From Priestia abyssalis (lineage in GTDB: Bacteria; Bacillota; Bacilli; Bacillales; Bacillaceae_H): DNA of 64,000 nt. Numbering within the stretch: position 1 is the stretch's first letter; the number at the start of each line of letters is the position of its first letter. Below are positions 53,166 through 61,587 of this stretch, piece after piece. The notes under the pieces are model-generated. The model saw only the letters and a program-made list of their open reading frames with translations. It searched no databases and was not told the origin of the DNA. The position numbers and the translations under genes are program-made. The stretch spans positions 4,480,624-4,544,623 of the forward strand of contig NZ_KV917369.1 in assembly GCF_002019595.1 (NCBI RefSeq), given 5' to 3'.

Positions 53166-54086
53166 ATGAAGAAAAATCGTTTAGGCACATCCGATTTATA
53201 TGTAAGTGCACTCGGACTTGGCTGCATGTCTCTTGGGACAGACAGAAAAAAAGCAGCAGCCATTCTCGATCAGGCTGTCGATTTAGGTGTGAATTATTTA
53301 GATACAGCCGATTTATATGACTTTGGCTTAAATGAAGAAATAGTGGGTGAAGCTGTCAAGAGAAGACGACAAGATGTCATTTTGGCAACAAAGGTAGGAA
53401 ATCGATGGGAAAAAGGCAAAGACGGCTGGAGCTGGGATCCATCTAAAACGTACATAAAAGAACAAGTCAAAAACAGCCTGCGCCGCCTTCAAACGGATTA
53501 CATTGACCTGTATCAATTGCATGGCGGTACAATTGAAGATCGTATCGACGAAACCATCGAGGCATTTGAAGAGTTAAAAACAGAAGGTGTCATCCGCCAC
53601 TATGGGATTTCTTCCATTCGCCCAAATGTCATTCGAGAATACTTGCAAAAGTCATCCATTATCAGTGTGATGATGCAATACAGTATTCTTGATCGCCGAC
53701 CAGAAGAAGAAATAATGGAGATTTTAGCCCAGCATAACATTAGCATTATCGCCAGAGGTCCTCTTGCAAAAGGTCTGCTCACAAATCAAACGATAGAAAA
53801 GCTAGAAGAGAAGTTTTCCGCTAAAGATTACTTAGACTACTCTTACAAAGAACTTTGTAGCATCCTTCCAAAGCTGCAGCAGCTTCGCCCGCATCACACA
53901 TTGACTGAAACAGCCATTCAATATTGTCTGCACTCTCCTGCAGTAGGAGCGGTCATTCCAGGTGCAAGCAGCATTGAGCAGTTGAAAGAAAATGTGGACG
54001 CTGCCAATCCCACAACTTTATCTGACGAAGAAATGAAACAAATCCAACACCTATGTAAAGCTAGTCGATACGAGGCTCATCGTTAA
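53166..54086 (+). CDS. yqkF: Aldo/keto reductase YqkF
   Basis: NADPH-dependent oxidoreductase, 306 residues, identical in length to B. subtilis YqkF. Catalytic Asp and Tyr in LDTADLYDFG (about 44-53), Lys in LATKVGNR (about 75), His in QLHGG (about 117), and a nucleotide-site GPLAKGLL. Substrate unknown. AACGGGGG-type weak ribosome site. Confidence 0.9.
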   Translation: MKKNRLGTSDLYVSALGLGCMSLGTDRKKAAAILDQAVDLGVNYLDTADLYDFGLNEEIVGEAVKRRRQDVILATKVGNRWEKGKDGWSWDPSKTYIKEQVKNSLRRLQTDYIDLYQLHGGTIEDRIDETIEAFEELKTEGVIRHYGISSIRPNVIREYLQKSSIISVMMQYSILDRRPEEEIMEILAQHNISIIARGPLAKGLLTNQTIEKLEEKFSAKDYLDYSYKELCSILPKLQQLRPHHTLTETAIQYCLHSPAVGAVIPGASSIEQLKENVDAANPTTLSDEEMKQIQHLCKASRYEAHR

Positions 54087-54147
54087 ACAAATTCATATAC
54101 GATGTTTGTAAAGCAGCTCTGAGATTAAAAATCAACATGGTTGTCTA

Positions 54148-54194
54148 AATTCAAATAAACCCGGGGCGCTGCCTCCACGGGTTTATTTGAATTC
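54148..54194. terminator. Terminator between yqkF and yqkE
   Basis: AATTCAAATAAACCCG / CGGGTTTATTTGAATT with a 14-base loop; it includes the last codons of yqkE. Confidence 0.8.
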
Positions 54195-54440
54195 ATTCCA
54201 GTTCAATTCACTTTCATTCAAAAGCTGCTCAAACGATTTATTTTTTTCTTGCTGCTTGCGTAACTCTTGTTGTCTCTTTAACTCTTCTTCTTTTCGTTTT
54301 TCTTCTTTCGTTTCCAGCACCTGCTTTTTTTGTTTTAGCTGCTCTAAAATGGAGCCGTTCAATTGATCTTTTAAACTTACTTTTTCATCTTTTAAATAAG
54401 AAGGTGTCGGTTGTTTTGATTGTCTTGTTTTTTTAGCCAT
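54183..54440 (-). CDS. yqkE: YqkE (DUF3886) protein
   Basis: Highly charged 85-residue protein; the middle (about 25-70) is an almost pure Glu/Lys/Arg/Gln coiled coil (KEEKRKEEELKRQQELRKQQ). Start at the ATG 54440, 6 bp after GGAGG, rather than the adjacent GTG. Function unknown. Confidence 0.82.
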   Translation of the reverse strand: MAKKTRQSKQPTPSYLKDEKVSLKDQLNGSILEQLKQKKQVLETKEEKRKEEELKRQQELRKQQEKNKSFEQLLNESELNWNEFK

Positions 54441-54562
54441 CACAAACCTCCAGCTAGTATTTTAGAGGTATTATATCATATTTGAAAATCGTTCAAAGAT
54501 TAATAAGCATTGAATTTAATCTTCATTATATAAGTTAAGATTAACTGCCTATTTCCAATAAA

Positions 54563-54605
54563 AAAGCCACAGTCCTTCCCCTAATAGCAGGAAAGATTGT
54601 GGCTT
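54563..54605 (-). terminator. Terminator of the thiolase gene
   Basis: On the minus strand AGCCACA...TCCTGC / ...GGACTGTGGCT followed by TTTTTT. Confidence 0.85.
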
Positions 54606-54618
54606 CTATGTGTAATGA

Positions 54619-55806
54619 TTAAGCGCGCTCTACAATAGTCGCTACACCTTGGCCGCCGCCGATACATAATGTAGCTAACCCTAAAGACGATTCACGTTTT
54701 AACATCTCATGAATTAATGATACTAAAACACGCGTGCCGCTTGCACCAATTGGGTGTCCAAGTGCAATAGCACCGCCATTTACATTTAAGTTGTCTTTGT
54801 TAAATTGAAGTTCGCGATCTACTGCAATCGCTTGTGCCGCAAAGGCTTCATTTGCTTCTACTAAATCAATGTCTTCTAAGCTTACAGCCGCTTTTTCAAG
54901 CGCTTTTTTCACGGCAGTAACTGGTCCGATTCCCATGATACTAGGATCTACCCCTGCACTTGCATTACCTCGGATACGCACTAAAGGCTTAAGGCCTAAC
55001 TCATCAGCCTTTTGTCGGCTCATTACAACAACGGCTGCAGCACCGTCGTTAATACCAGAAGCGTTACCTGCTGTAACTGACCCGTCTTTTTTGAAAGCGG
55101 GACGAAGTTTCCCTAATCCTTCAGCTGTCGTACCTGCACGAGGGAATTCATCTTGAGCAAATACAGTTACTTGGCCTTTTCTTCCTGGTACTTCAACAGG
55201 AACAATTTCATCTTTAAAGCGTTCTGATTGGATTGCAGCTTCTGCTTTTTGTTGGCTCCAAGCGGAGAACTCATCTTGTTCTTCTCTTGAAATGCTATAT
55301 TTATCACATAGGTTTTCAGCAGTAGTTCCCATGTGATAATCGTTAAATGCGCACCATAATCCATCTTGGATCATGCTGTCCACTACTTTTTGATCTCCCA
55401 TTTTAAAGCCGTTGCGTGCTCCTTTTAATAGATACGGAGCTTGGCTCATATTCTCCATTCCACCTGCTACAACAATATCAGCATCTCCAGCAAGGATTGC
55501 TTGTGTAGCTAGATGAACTGCTTTTAAACCAGATCCACATACTTTGTTAATAGTCATCGCCGAAACTTCCTGCGGTAAGCCTGCTGCAAGCGCAGCTTGG
55601 CGAGCCGGATTTTGTCCTAAGCCAGCTTGTAAAACGTTCCCCATAATGACTTCATCTACGTCGTTTGCCTGTACTCCCGCTTTTTCCAATGCCTGCTTAA
55701 TGACTACTCCACCCAGTGTAGTTGCCGGTACATTTTGTAAACTTCCCCCAAAGCTGCCGATTGCAGTTCTTACGGCACTTACGATTACAACTTCTGTTTG
55801 ACTCAT
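54619..55806 (-). CDS. Acetyl-CoA acetyltransferase (thiolase)
   Basis: Thiolase of 395 residues, condensing or cleaving acetoacetyl-CoA. Acyl cysteine in INKVCGSGLKA (about 89), HPIGASGTR (His about 351) and the second active Cys in LCIGGGQG (about 381). Biosynthetic or degradative use is undecided. It is divergent from an HMG-CoA lyase gene; together they suit breakdown of leucine or ketone-body intermediates to acetyl-CoA. A palindromic operator-like site lies in its promoter. Confidence 0.93.
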   Translation of the reverse strand: MSQTEVVIVSAVRTAIGSFGGSLQNVPATTLGGVVIKQALEKAGVQANDVDEVIMGNVLQAGLGQNPARQAALAAGLPQEVSAMTINKVCGSGLKAVHLATQAILAGDADIVVAGGMENMSQAPYLLKGARNGFKMGDQKVVDSMIQDGLWCAFNDYHMGTTAENLCDKYSISREEQDEFSAWSQQKAEAAIQSERFKDEIVPVEVPGRKGQVTVFAQDEFPRAGTTAEGLGKLRPAFKKDGSVTAGNASGINDGAAAVVVMSRQKADELGLKPLVRIRGNASAGVDPSIMGIGPVTAVKKALEKAAVSLEDIDLVEANEAFAAQAIAVDRELQFNKDNLNVNGGAIALGHPIGASGTRVLVSLIHEMLKRESSLGLATLCIGGGQGVATIVERA

Positions 55807-55834
55807 GACGCTGTCTCCCCTTACTGAATTGATT

Positions 55835-55862
55835 ATTGTACGTAAATTTATGTACGTGGTAA
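55835..55862 (-). promoter_or_regulatory. Thiolase promoter with embedded palindrome
   Basis: On the minus strand TTACCA (55857-55862), 16-bp spacer, TACAAT (55835-55840). The spacer and -10 contain GTAC-A-TAAATTTA-C-GTAC (55838-55855), a nearly perfect palindrome, as expected for a repressor site. Confidence 0.55.
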
Positions 55863-56085
55863 GTTATTCGTCATTTTTTTTTAAACTCCTCTTAATTTGT
55901 CAAAAAATTTTTTTATATTGAATTAACGGAAAATTCAAATAAAATTAAAGATAATCTAGTATCCTTTCTAACCGTTCTTCACACCTTGAACCTTCTTGTT
56001 CTTGTAAAAAACTTCTGTTAGTGAAAACCCAAGTTGCCTATAAATGCAGAATTAAGCCTGTAAGCCCATATAAAGGAGGAAAATT

Positions 56086-56982
56086 ATGTCGTCTGAATTT
56101 GCCGCTATTATCGAAGTTGGTGCACGAGACGGACTGCAAAACGAGACACAGTTCGTTCCGACAGATGTAAAAATCCACTTTATCCAACTTTTGAAAGATG
56201 CCGGATTTAAAGAAATGGAGCTCACGTCATTTGTATCGCCTAAATGGGTGCCGCAAATGCAAGATTCAACAGAAATCGTTAAAGTTTTTCAAGACGAGAC
56301 AAGAAATATTGTCCTTACGCCAAACGAAAAAGGAATCGATGCAGCAAGGGCTCTCAATTGTGAGGCCATTGCCGTTTTTGTCGGTGTTAGCAATACATTC
56401 AATCAAAAAAATATCAATAAAACGACTTCAGAAAGCATAAATCAGTTAAAACCGCTTCTTTTAAAGCAAAAACAGGATGATGTATTCATACGTGCCTGCA
56501 TTTCCACTTCCTTTTATTGCCCTTACGAAGGAAAAATAGAGGAGAAAGAAACCCTTTCACTTTGCGAGCAGTTCGTAGAAGCCGGGGTCGATGAACTAAG
56601 TGTTGCCGATACGATTGGAATGGCCAATCCTAAAGAAGTGCATTCTCTTTTTACAAGATTAAAAAACGCGTTTCCCCACATTTTACTTACAGGTCACTTC
56701 CATGATACAAGAGGAATGGCGCTGGCTAACATTTATGCAGCACTCGAAGCGGGGGTCTACCGTTTTGATTCATCAGCAGGCGGCCTCGGCGGGTGCCCGT
56801 TCGCCAAAGGGGCAACAGGAAATATCGCGACAGAAGATGTTGTATTTATGCTCCATCAAATGGGGATCAAAACTGGAATTGATTTGAACAAAGTCCTTGA
56901 AGCCGTTTCCTTTATCGAGAAGTATGTATCTAGAAAAATAGAAAGTAAGCACTTTAATTTGAAAACGCTCACTAATATTTGA
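56086..56982 (+). CDS. Hydroxymethylglutaryl-CoA lyase
   Basis: TIM-barrel lyase, 298 residues, cleaving HMG-CoA to acetoacetate and acetyl-CoA, the end of leucine degradation. VGARDGLQNE (about 7-16), metal-binding HFHDTRGMAL (about 204-213) and the catalytic Cys in GLGGCPFAKGATGN (about 237) are conserved. Like YngG/MvaB. The other leucine catabolic genes are not beside it; the substrate of the neighbouring thiolase is its product. Confidence 0.93.
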   Translation: MSSEFAAIIEVGARDGLQNETQFVPTDVKIHFIQLLKDAGFKEMELTSFVSPKWVPQMQDSTEIVKVFQDETRNIVLTPNEKGIDAARALNCEAIAVFVGVSNTFNQKNINKTTSESINQLKPLLLKQKQDDVFIRACISTSFYCPYEGKIEEKETLSLCEQFVEAGVDELSVADTIGMANPKEVHSLFTRLKNAFPHILLTGHFHDTRGMALANIYAALEAGVYRFDSSAGGLGGCPFAKGATGNIATEDVVFMLHQMGIKTGIDLNKVLEAVSFIEKYVSRKIESKHFNLKTLTNI

Positions 56983-57069
56983 TACTATTCATGACTGTTC
57001 CCCACTCCCTCTTTTTTTTATGTCCATGATAAACTATACTTAATATATTTCTGAAAAAGGGGCACATTC

Positions 57070-57993
57070 ATGAAAAAATGGCTGGCTGTATTCGGAACAA
57101 TCATTGCATATATCCTTACAGTAGGGCTTTTCTTTACCAATAAGGTTATGTATATCCGGAAAAAATCAGATGAAGAATTGCTGATGCGCGAAAAAGCGGA
57201 GGGCTTTTACGTAGACGAAGTATATGAAACCTTAGAGAAAAAACCATTCTCAATTCCCTCTCCGTTCGGCTACTTACTGAAAGGAAACGTGATTGAACAG
57301 CATAATACAAAGAAGTTTATCATTTTCTGTCATGGTGTAACCGTCCATTCCATCAACTCCATTAAATATATGAATATTTTCTTGGAAAGAGGCTGGAATG
57401 TGATTTTGTATGACCATCGTCGGCACGGCCAGTCTGAAGGAAAAACAACGAGCTATGGCCATTATGAAAAATTTGACTTAAAAGCTATTATAGACTGGAC
57501 TAAAAATCGTTTCGGACAGGATATTATCCTTGGCATTCACGGCGAATCAATGGGGGCATCTACTACCCTTCTATATGCCGGAATGATTGAAGATGGAGCG
57601 GATTTCTATATAGCAGATTGCCCGTTTTCTGACTTAGAAGAACAGCTTCGCTACCGTCTAAAAGAAGAATTCCGCTTACCGGGCCAGGCAGTACTGCCCA
57701 TTGCCAATATCTTTTTAAAACTCCGGGATGGCTACTCGCTGAAGGATGTCTCTCCCATCCAGTTCGTTGATCATATCCAAAACCCGGTCCTGTTTATCCA
57801 CAGCGCTCAAGACGACTACATTTTGCCGCGCATGACCAAGGAGCTATATGAAAAGAAACCAGGACCCAAAGCGCTTTATTATGCACCTTTTGGAACACAC
57901 GCCCGCTCGTATGCGGAAAATCGCAGCGACTATGAAAAAGTAATTGATGATTTTCTAGAAAAATTCAACATTGCAAAAAGGAACCATCATTAA
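57070..57993 (+). CDS. yqkD: Alpha/beta hydrolase YqkD
   Basis: Membrane-anchored hydrolase, 307 residues. N-terminal helix (about 5-27), then GxSxG as GIHGESMGAS (Ser about 160), Asp near 250 (HSAQDDYILP) and His in GTHARS (about 282). Acts outside the membrane, substrate unknown. Confidence 0.9.
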   Translation: MKKWLAVFGTIIAYILTVGLFFTNKVMYIRKKSDEELLMREKAEGFYVDEVYETLEKKPFSIPSPFGYLLKGNVIEQHNTKKFIIFCHGVTVHSINSIKYMNIFLERGWNVILYDHRRHGQSEGKTTSYGHYEKFDLKAIIDWTKNRFGQDIILGIHGESMGASTTLLYAGMIEDGADFYIADCPFSDLEEQLRYRLKEEFRLPGQAVLPIANIFLKLRDGYSLKDVSPIQFVDHIQNPVLFIHSAQDDYILPRMTKELYEKKPGPKALYYAPFGTHARSYAENRSDYEKVIDDFLEKFNIAKRNHH

Positions 57994-58008
57994 ATGGTTC
58001 CTTTTTGC
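57973..58008. terminator. Bidirectional terminator between yqkD and yqkB
   Basis: GCAAAAAGGAACCAT / ATGGTTCCTTTTTGC with a six-base loop holding the yqkD stop codon. Confidence 0.88.
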
Positions 58009-58010
58009 AG

Positions 58011-58337
58011 TCAAGATTTGTCTACAAGCGACATGCGAGGATTTAAAATCTGATTCGGACTTTTTAGCATAAACGAGTTCGCGGATTTCACAAAGTCAAT
58101 GGTCATTTCCTCGTCAAAGAAGACTTGTTTTGTCTTTTCCATTAACAGCGGTTGAAAGTTGGTCGAAATATTGATATCGTCTTCTTCACGTTCACTTACA
58201 ATCCACAAAGCAGATACTCCGCTCACCACACAGCCGCAGCCTTCTGTATCATATTTGAGCTTTAGTTGTTTTCCTTTGCTGTCAGATAATTTTAGTTGAA
58301 TTTTTTCCATCGCTTTATCTGTAAATGTAATATTCAT
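58011..58337 (-). CDS. yqkB: YqkB, HesB/IscA-like protein
   Basis: 108-residue protein of the Fe-S biogenesis fold, with YDTEGCGCVVSGV near residues 30-42. ATG 58337 is 9 bp after GAGAGG; an earlier ATG is too close. A role in iron-sulfur handling is inferred from the fold only. Confidence 0.82.
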   Translation of the reverse strand: MNITFTDKAMEKIQLKLSDSKGKQLKLKYDTEGCGCVVSGVSALWIVSEREEDDINISTNFQPLLMEKTKQVFFDEEMTIDFVKSANSFMLKSPNQILNPRMSLVDKS

Positions 58338-58437
58338 GTTCATATGCCCTCTCTCATCAGCCTATTTTCAACATACAATAAGTATATTACATCTTTTCCT
58401 GTTCCGCGATGATTCACTCTTAGTATGTGTTCAAAAG

Positions 58438-58683
58438 GGAGGGAAAAAGGACCGAGAAGTTCAAGGGAGCGCAGTCTCGAGCACTAAGGAAAGCTTCTCA
58501 CGATTCTTCATCGCACACAGAAAAAGTGCTCTTCTTTTTCGAGGATATGCTGTTAATACGTGAGTAGCAGAGAGACAAGCTTATGAAGCCCGACTAAGAG
58601 CCACTACGTCAATCACCAACGTCGGATCAGTACGTCCTGTACAAGTAATTTCGACGCTCATTTTCCCCGGACTTTTTGAACAA
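58438..58683. mobile_element. Family B element, copy 2
   Basis: About 246 bp from GTTCAAAA to CTTTTTGAAC, the inverse of copy 1: GGACCGAGAAGTTC at its left, GAAAAAGTGCTCTTCTTTTTC inside, ACCAACGTC-GGATCAGTACG and CCCGGACTTTTTGAAC at its right. It fills the gap between yqkB and the CDGSH gene. Confidence 0.8.
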
Positions 58684-58763
58684 CCTCTCCTAGTTGATTA
58701 TCGCCCGTTTTACCTTTACCATTAAAGTGTGACATGAATTTTATTCTAAAGGAGGAAATCATG

Positions 58764-58979
58764 ATGTCAAAAGTACAAATTAAAGTAATGGATAATGGTC
58801 CATTGCGCGTTACAGGTGAAGTAGAGCTTATTGATGCAGACGGCAACAAATTTGAAACAAAGCAAGCTTTCTCTCTTTGCCGATGTGGATTGTCCAGCAA
58901 ACTTCCGTTTTGCGACGGCACACATAAAGGACAGTTTGAATCGTGTGTACGCGCAGAAAAGGTGCTGGACGAAAAATAA
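58764..58979 (+). CDS. CDGSH-type iron-sulfur protein
   Basis: 71-residue protein with the 2Fe-2S motif C-x-C-x9-C-D-G-x-H (CRCGLSSKLPFCDGTH, about 43-58). Redox or cluster-transfer role is likely from the family. Two adjacent ATGs (58761, 58764) follow AAAGGAGG. It precedes yqzH closely, suggesting one transcript. Confidence 0.92.
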   Translation: MSKVQIKVMDNGPLRVTGEVELIDADGNKFETKQAFSLCRCGLSSKLPFCDGTHKGQFESCVRAEKVLDEK

Positions 58980-58980
58980 A

Positions 58981-59190
58981 GTGGAAAAGAAGCTCGTATA
59001 TAAAATGATCCGAAACGGCTTCCTTCAATACAATCATCTAGCAGAGTCACTTCCGCTGACAGAAGCAGACTATGAAGAATTATTTGATGAAGTCCGTAAG
59101 CGGATGGACCGGGACGTTGAACCCGACTTGCATGAAATCGTCCAAGATATTATTTATGATTATTTAACAGAAAAAGGCTCTCCATGGTAG
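58981..59190 (+). CDS. yqzH: YqzH-like protein
   Basis: 69-residue acidic, helical protein starting with GTG one base after the CDGSH gene stop. Stretches MIRNGFLQYNHLAESLPLTE and EVRKRMDRDVEPDLHEIVQD match the YqzH family. No clear ribosome site, so translation is probably coupled. Unknown function. Confidence 0.75.
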   Translation: MEKKLVYKMIRNGFLQYNHLAESLPLTEADYEELFDEVRKRMDRDVEPDLHEIVQDIIYDYLTEKGSPW

Positions 59191-59206
59191 GAGTGCCTTT
59201 TTCTGT
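59167..59206 (+). terminator. Terminator of the CDGSH-yqzH pair
   Basis: ACAGAAAAAGGC / GCCTTTTTCTGT with a 16-base loop containing the yqzH stop codon. Confidence 0.82.
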
Positions 59207-59230
59207 GTCCTATTCATTTTTCTTTGCGCT

Positions 59231-60028
59231 TTATTTTTGATGAAAGCGGTCCCCAGCCAGTTTTTCCACCAGACTAGGTGCCAATAAATAAAGCTTGCTG
59301 CCCAGATTCATCCAGCCGGGCAAATTTAGTTCCCTCTTTTTTGTAAATAAAGAACCGACAACTTTCCTGGCTACATCCTTTGGGTCAAGCATAAATTTTT
59401 CTACATTTTTTGCATAGCTGCCAGATGTGTCGGCGATCGTAAAAAAGTTGGTTTTTATCGGACCGGGATTGACCGCCGTCACAAAGATATTCGTTTTCGA
59501 CAGCTCCATGCGCAAACTGTTCGTAAAACCGAGCACCGCGTGTTTTGACGCTGAATAACCGCTTGATTTCGGAGTTGCCAGCTTTCCAGCCTGGGAAGCA
59601 ATATTGACAATATGTCCTGTATTACGCGCCAACATATGGGGCAAGATCATTTTTGTGCAAGCGATGAGACCGAGAACGTTCACTCGAAACATGGATTCTA
59701 CATTTTCCATCTTTGTGTCCACTACATGTTCAAAAATTCCAAACCCCGCATTATTAATGAGAACATCAATATAGCCAACATCTTGATAAATTTGTTGACA
59801 TATTCTTTCGACTGATCTAATGTCTCCGATGTCCAACATGTATATGTAGCATGTTATTCCGTATTTTTGCTGGATATGTTCTGCAACTGCGTTTAATTTA
59901 CTTTCATTACGCGCCACTAAAATGGGAACTGCTCCTCGGCTGGCTGCTTCATAGGCGATTTGCTCACCGATTCCTCCCGATGCCCCTGTAATCATAATAT
60001 GTTTCTCGGCTAACGTCTGTTTTTTCAT
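59231..60028 (-). CDS. yqjQ: Short-chain dehydrogenase YqjQ
   Basis: NAD(P)-dependent SDR, 265 residues. Cofactor loop TGASGGIG (about 14-21), NNAG (about 90-93), catalytic Ser in NIASQAG and YSASK (about 158-162). Substrate unknown. GAGGTG 6 bp before the ATG. Downstream of yqjP with a 21-bp gap. Confidence 0.9.
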   Translation of the reverse strand: MKKQTLAEKHIMITGASGGIGEQIAYEAASRGAVPILVARNESKLNAVAEHIQQKYGITCYIYMLDIGDIRSVERICQQIYQDVGYIDVLINNAGFGIFEHVVDTKMENVESMFRVNVLGLIACTKMILPHMLARNTGHIVNIASQAGKLATPKSSGYSASKHAVLGFTNSLRMELSKTNIFVTAVNPGPIKTNFFTIADTSGSYAKNVEKFMLDPKDVARKVVGSLFTKKRELNLPGWMNLGSKLYLLAPSLVEKLAGDRFHQK

Positions 60029-60049
60029 ACATACACCTCAATTGAATTT

Positions 60050-61003
60050 TCACTGAGCATAATATAACCAATGAGGAGTTGTTTCATCAACCTTTATCTC
60101 ACCCGCTTCTTCTAAATAATCGAGTTGGCCGATCGTTTCAGAAATTGTTAAACCAAGCTGTGTTTCATACACGGCTGGAAAAAGACGCCGGCATATCTCA
60201 AACACTGTCATCGGTTTTTCTTTTAACATACCTAATACTCCGTACGCTCGTTCTGCCTGCCTTTTCAAGCGATGTTCCACTAATCCTTTCACATCTTCCA
60301 CTTCTTCGCCATGCCCCGCATAAACAGTAGAGATGGCTAACTCACTAATTTTTGTCATCGAATGATTATATTGCAATAATGATTTCACTCTTTCTGCACA
60401 GGGATCTTGAGGAGGTTCCAGTAAAGGGTTGGAAGAAACATGGGCTAACAGTAAGTCTCCGCCCATTAAAACCTCTTCTTCTTCATGATACAAACAAATA
60501 TGACCCTGAGCATGTCCAGGTGTCTCTAGAACCGTCCATCCCTCAAGTCCTGCAATTGTATCTCCCTCTTTTACCGTTTGAGTAAGGGAACGTCTACAAG
60601 AATATTCCATCAGTGCTGTCAGACTCTTGAGCAAAACCTCGGGTGTATAGGGAATACCATACCGCTGAAATAATTCCATAAAAAATTCCCGATATCTTTT
60701 AAAGAATTCTTCATCTTGTTCCAACCATACATTATTATGTGCATGGCCAATAATAGGCATATCATTGGAAAAGTAATCTAACAGTCCAACATGATCCGGA
60801 TGATGATGAGTGACGATTACCTGTTCAATATCTTCTATCTGAAAGCCCAATTTCCCTAATTGTTCATTGAACGATTGCCACGCCTCTTCTGTCTTTGGCC
60901 CGGCATCAATCAATGTCAATTTTTCTGCTTCTATGACATATGCATTAAGATCCCCCACTGGAAAAGGGGTTGGAATAATTAATTTATGTATCATTACAGA
61001 CAT
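60050..61003 (-). CDS. yqjP: MBL-fold metallohydrolase YqjP
   Basis: Metallo-beta-lactamase-fold hydrolase, 317 residues from ATG 61003, 7 bp after AAGGAG. Metal motif THHHPDHVG (about 65-73), ETPGHAQGHICLY (about 160-172) and GGDLLL (about 180-185), with a C-terminal winged-helix-like domain. Possibly a thioesterase or lactonase; not shown. Confidence 0.87.
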   Translation of the reverse strand: MSVMIHKLIIPTPFPVGDLNAYVIEAEKLTLIDAGPKTEEAWQSFNEQLGKLGFQIEDIEQVIVTHHHPDHVGLLDYFSNDMPIIGHAHNNVWLEQDEEFFKRYREFFMELFQRYGIPYTPEVLLKSLTALMEYSCRRSLTQTVKEGDTIAGLEGWTVLETPGHAQGHICLYHEEEEVLMGGDLLLAHVSSNPLLEPPQDPCAERVKSLLQYNHSMTKISELAISTVYAGHGEEVEDVKGLVEHRLKRQAERAYGVLGMLKEKPMTVFEICRRLFPAVYETQLGLTISETIGQLDYLEEAGEIKVDETTPHWLYYAQ

Positions 61004-61107
61004 GTTCATTCTCCTTCTAACGGTCTTTGTTATGTTCAGTTTACCTTGTTTTCATCATTTTGTCTTTATATTCAAATAATTTTTATAATTTTCCCCTTTT
61101 TTTCTTA

Positions 61108-61374
61108 TTGACAGTACAAGCTGATTCGGGGCATAATAGCAAAAAATATGTGATGCGTTGATTGGGACCAGTAATCCATTAATGATAATCAGAGATTGAA
61201 ACCCATAGGCTGAGAGGTTTCATTATCCGCTTAACGTTTGAACCTACCCATGAGCTTTTAGGTAAACCTAAACGTTCCCCACGTTACGGGCATCGAGATG
61301 AGCATGTTTATGCTAATAAAGGTGGTACCGCGGATCCAAGACCTTCCGTCCTTTGCGACGAGAGGTCTTTTTGC
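61108..61374 (+). promoter_or_regulatory. Proline-specific T-box leader of proI
   Basis: Promoter TTGACA (61108-61113), 18-bp spacer, CATAAT (61132-61137). The leader has GACCAGTAATC, CAGAGA and the specifier loop with GAA-CCT-A (CCT, proline). The T-box AGGTGGTACCGCGG is at 61320-61333. The terminator AGACCT...AGGTCTTTTT ends near 61374. Uncharged tRNA-Pro should prevent termination and turn on proI. Confidence 0.93.
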
Positions 61375-61378
61375 ATTT

Positions 61379-61460
61379 CCGTAAATCAAGTGACCCGGAT
61401 AAAGACCATCCGGGTCACTTGATTTACGGCATAAGCGTCTGCCAGGCAGACGCTTATGCC
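61379..61460 (+). repeat. Two perfect hairpins between the T-box terminator and proI
   Basis: First stem CCGTAAATCAAGTGACCCGG with AT continuing, seven-base loop (61379-61429), then GGCATAAGCGTCTGCC with a two-base loop (61428-61460). Neither is followed by a T run. From there to proI is a further 127 bp with no clear promoter. Confidence 0.75.
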
Positions 61461-61587
61461 CAATTTCTTAAATAGAGAACAAAAATACTAGAGAACCCTA
61501 CAGAAATACTAAATTGGAATGTAGAAAGATTTTAACTAAGATTTTTTTAAATCGAAAAATATATGAAATGATAAATGGAGGAATGGG

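Noticed and set aside
55869..55895. Possible leader peptide (8 codons) in the thiolase upstream region
   Set aside because: GAGGAG is 13 bp from the ATG and the candidate promoter lies downstream of it, so it is probably not transcribed.
58831..59190. ORF of 119 codons reading across the CDGSH gene into yqzH
   Set aside because: The first 50 codons overlap the CDGSH gene out of frame; only the part from the GTG at 58981 matches YqzH.
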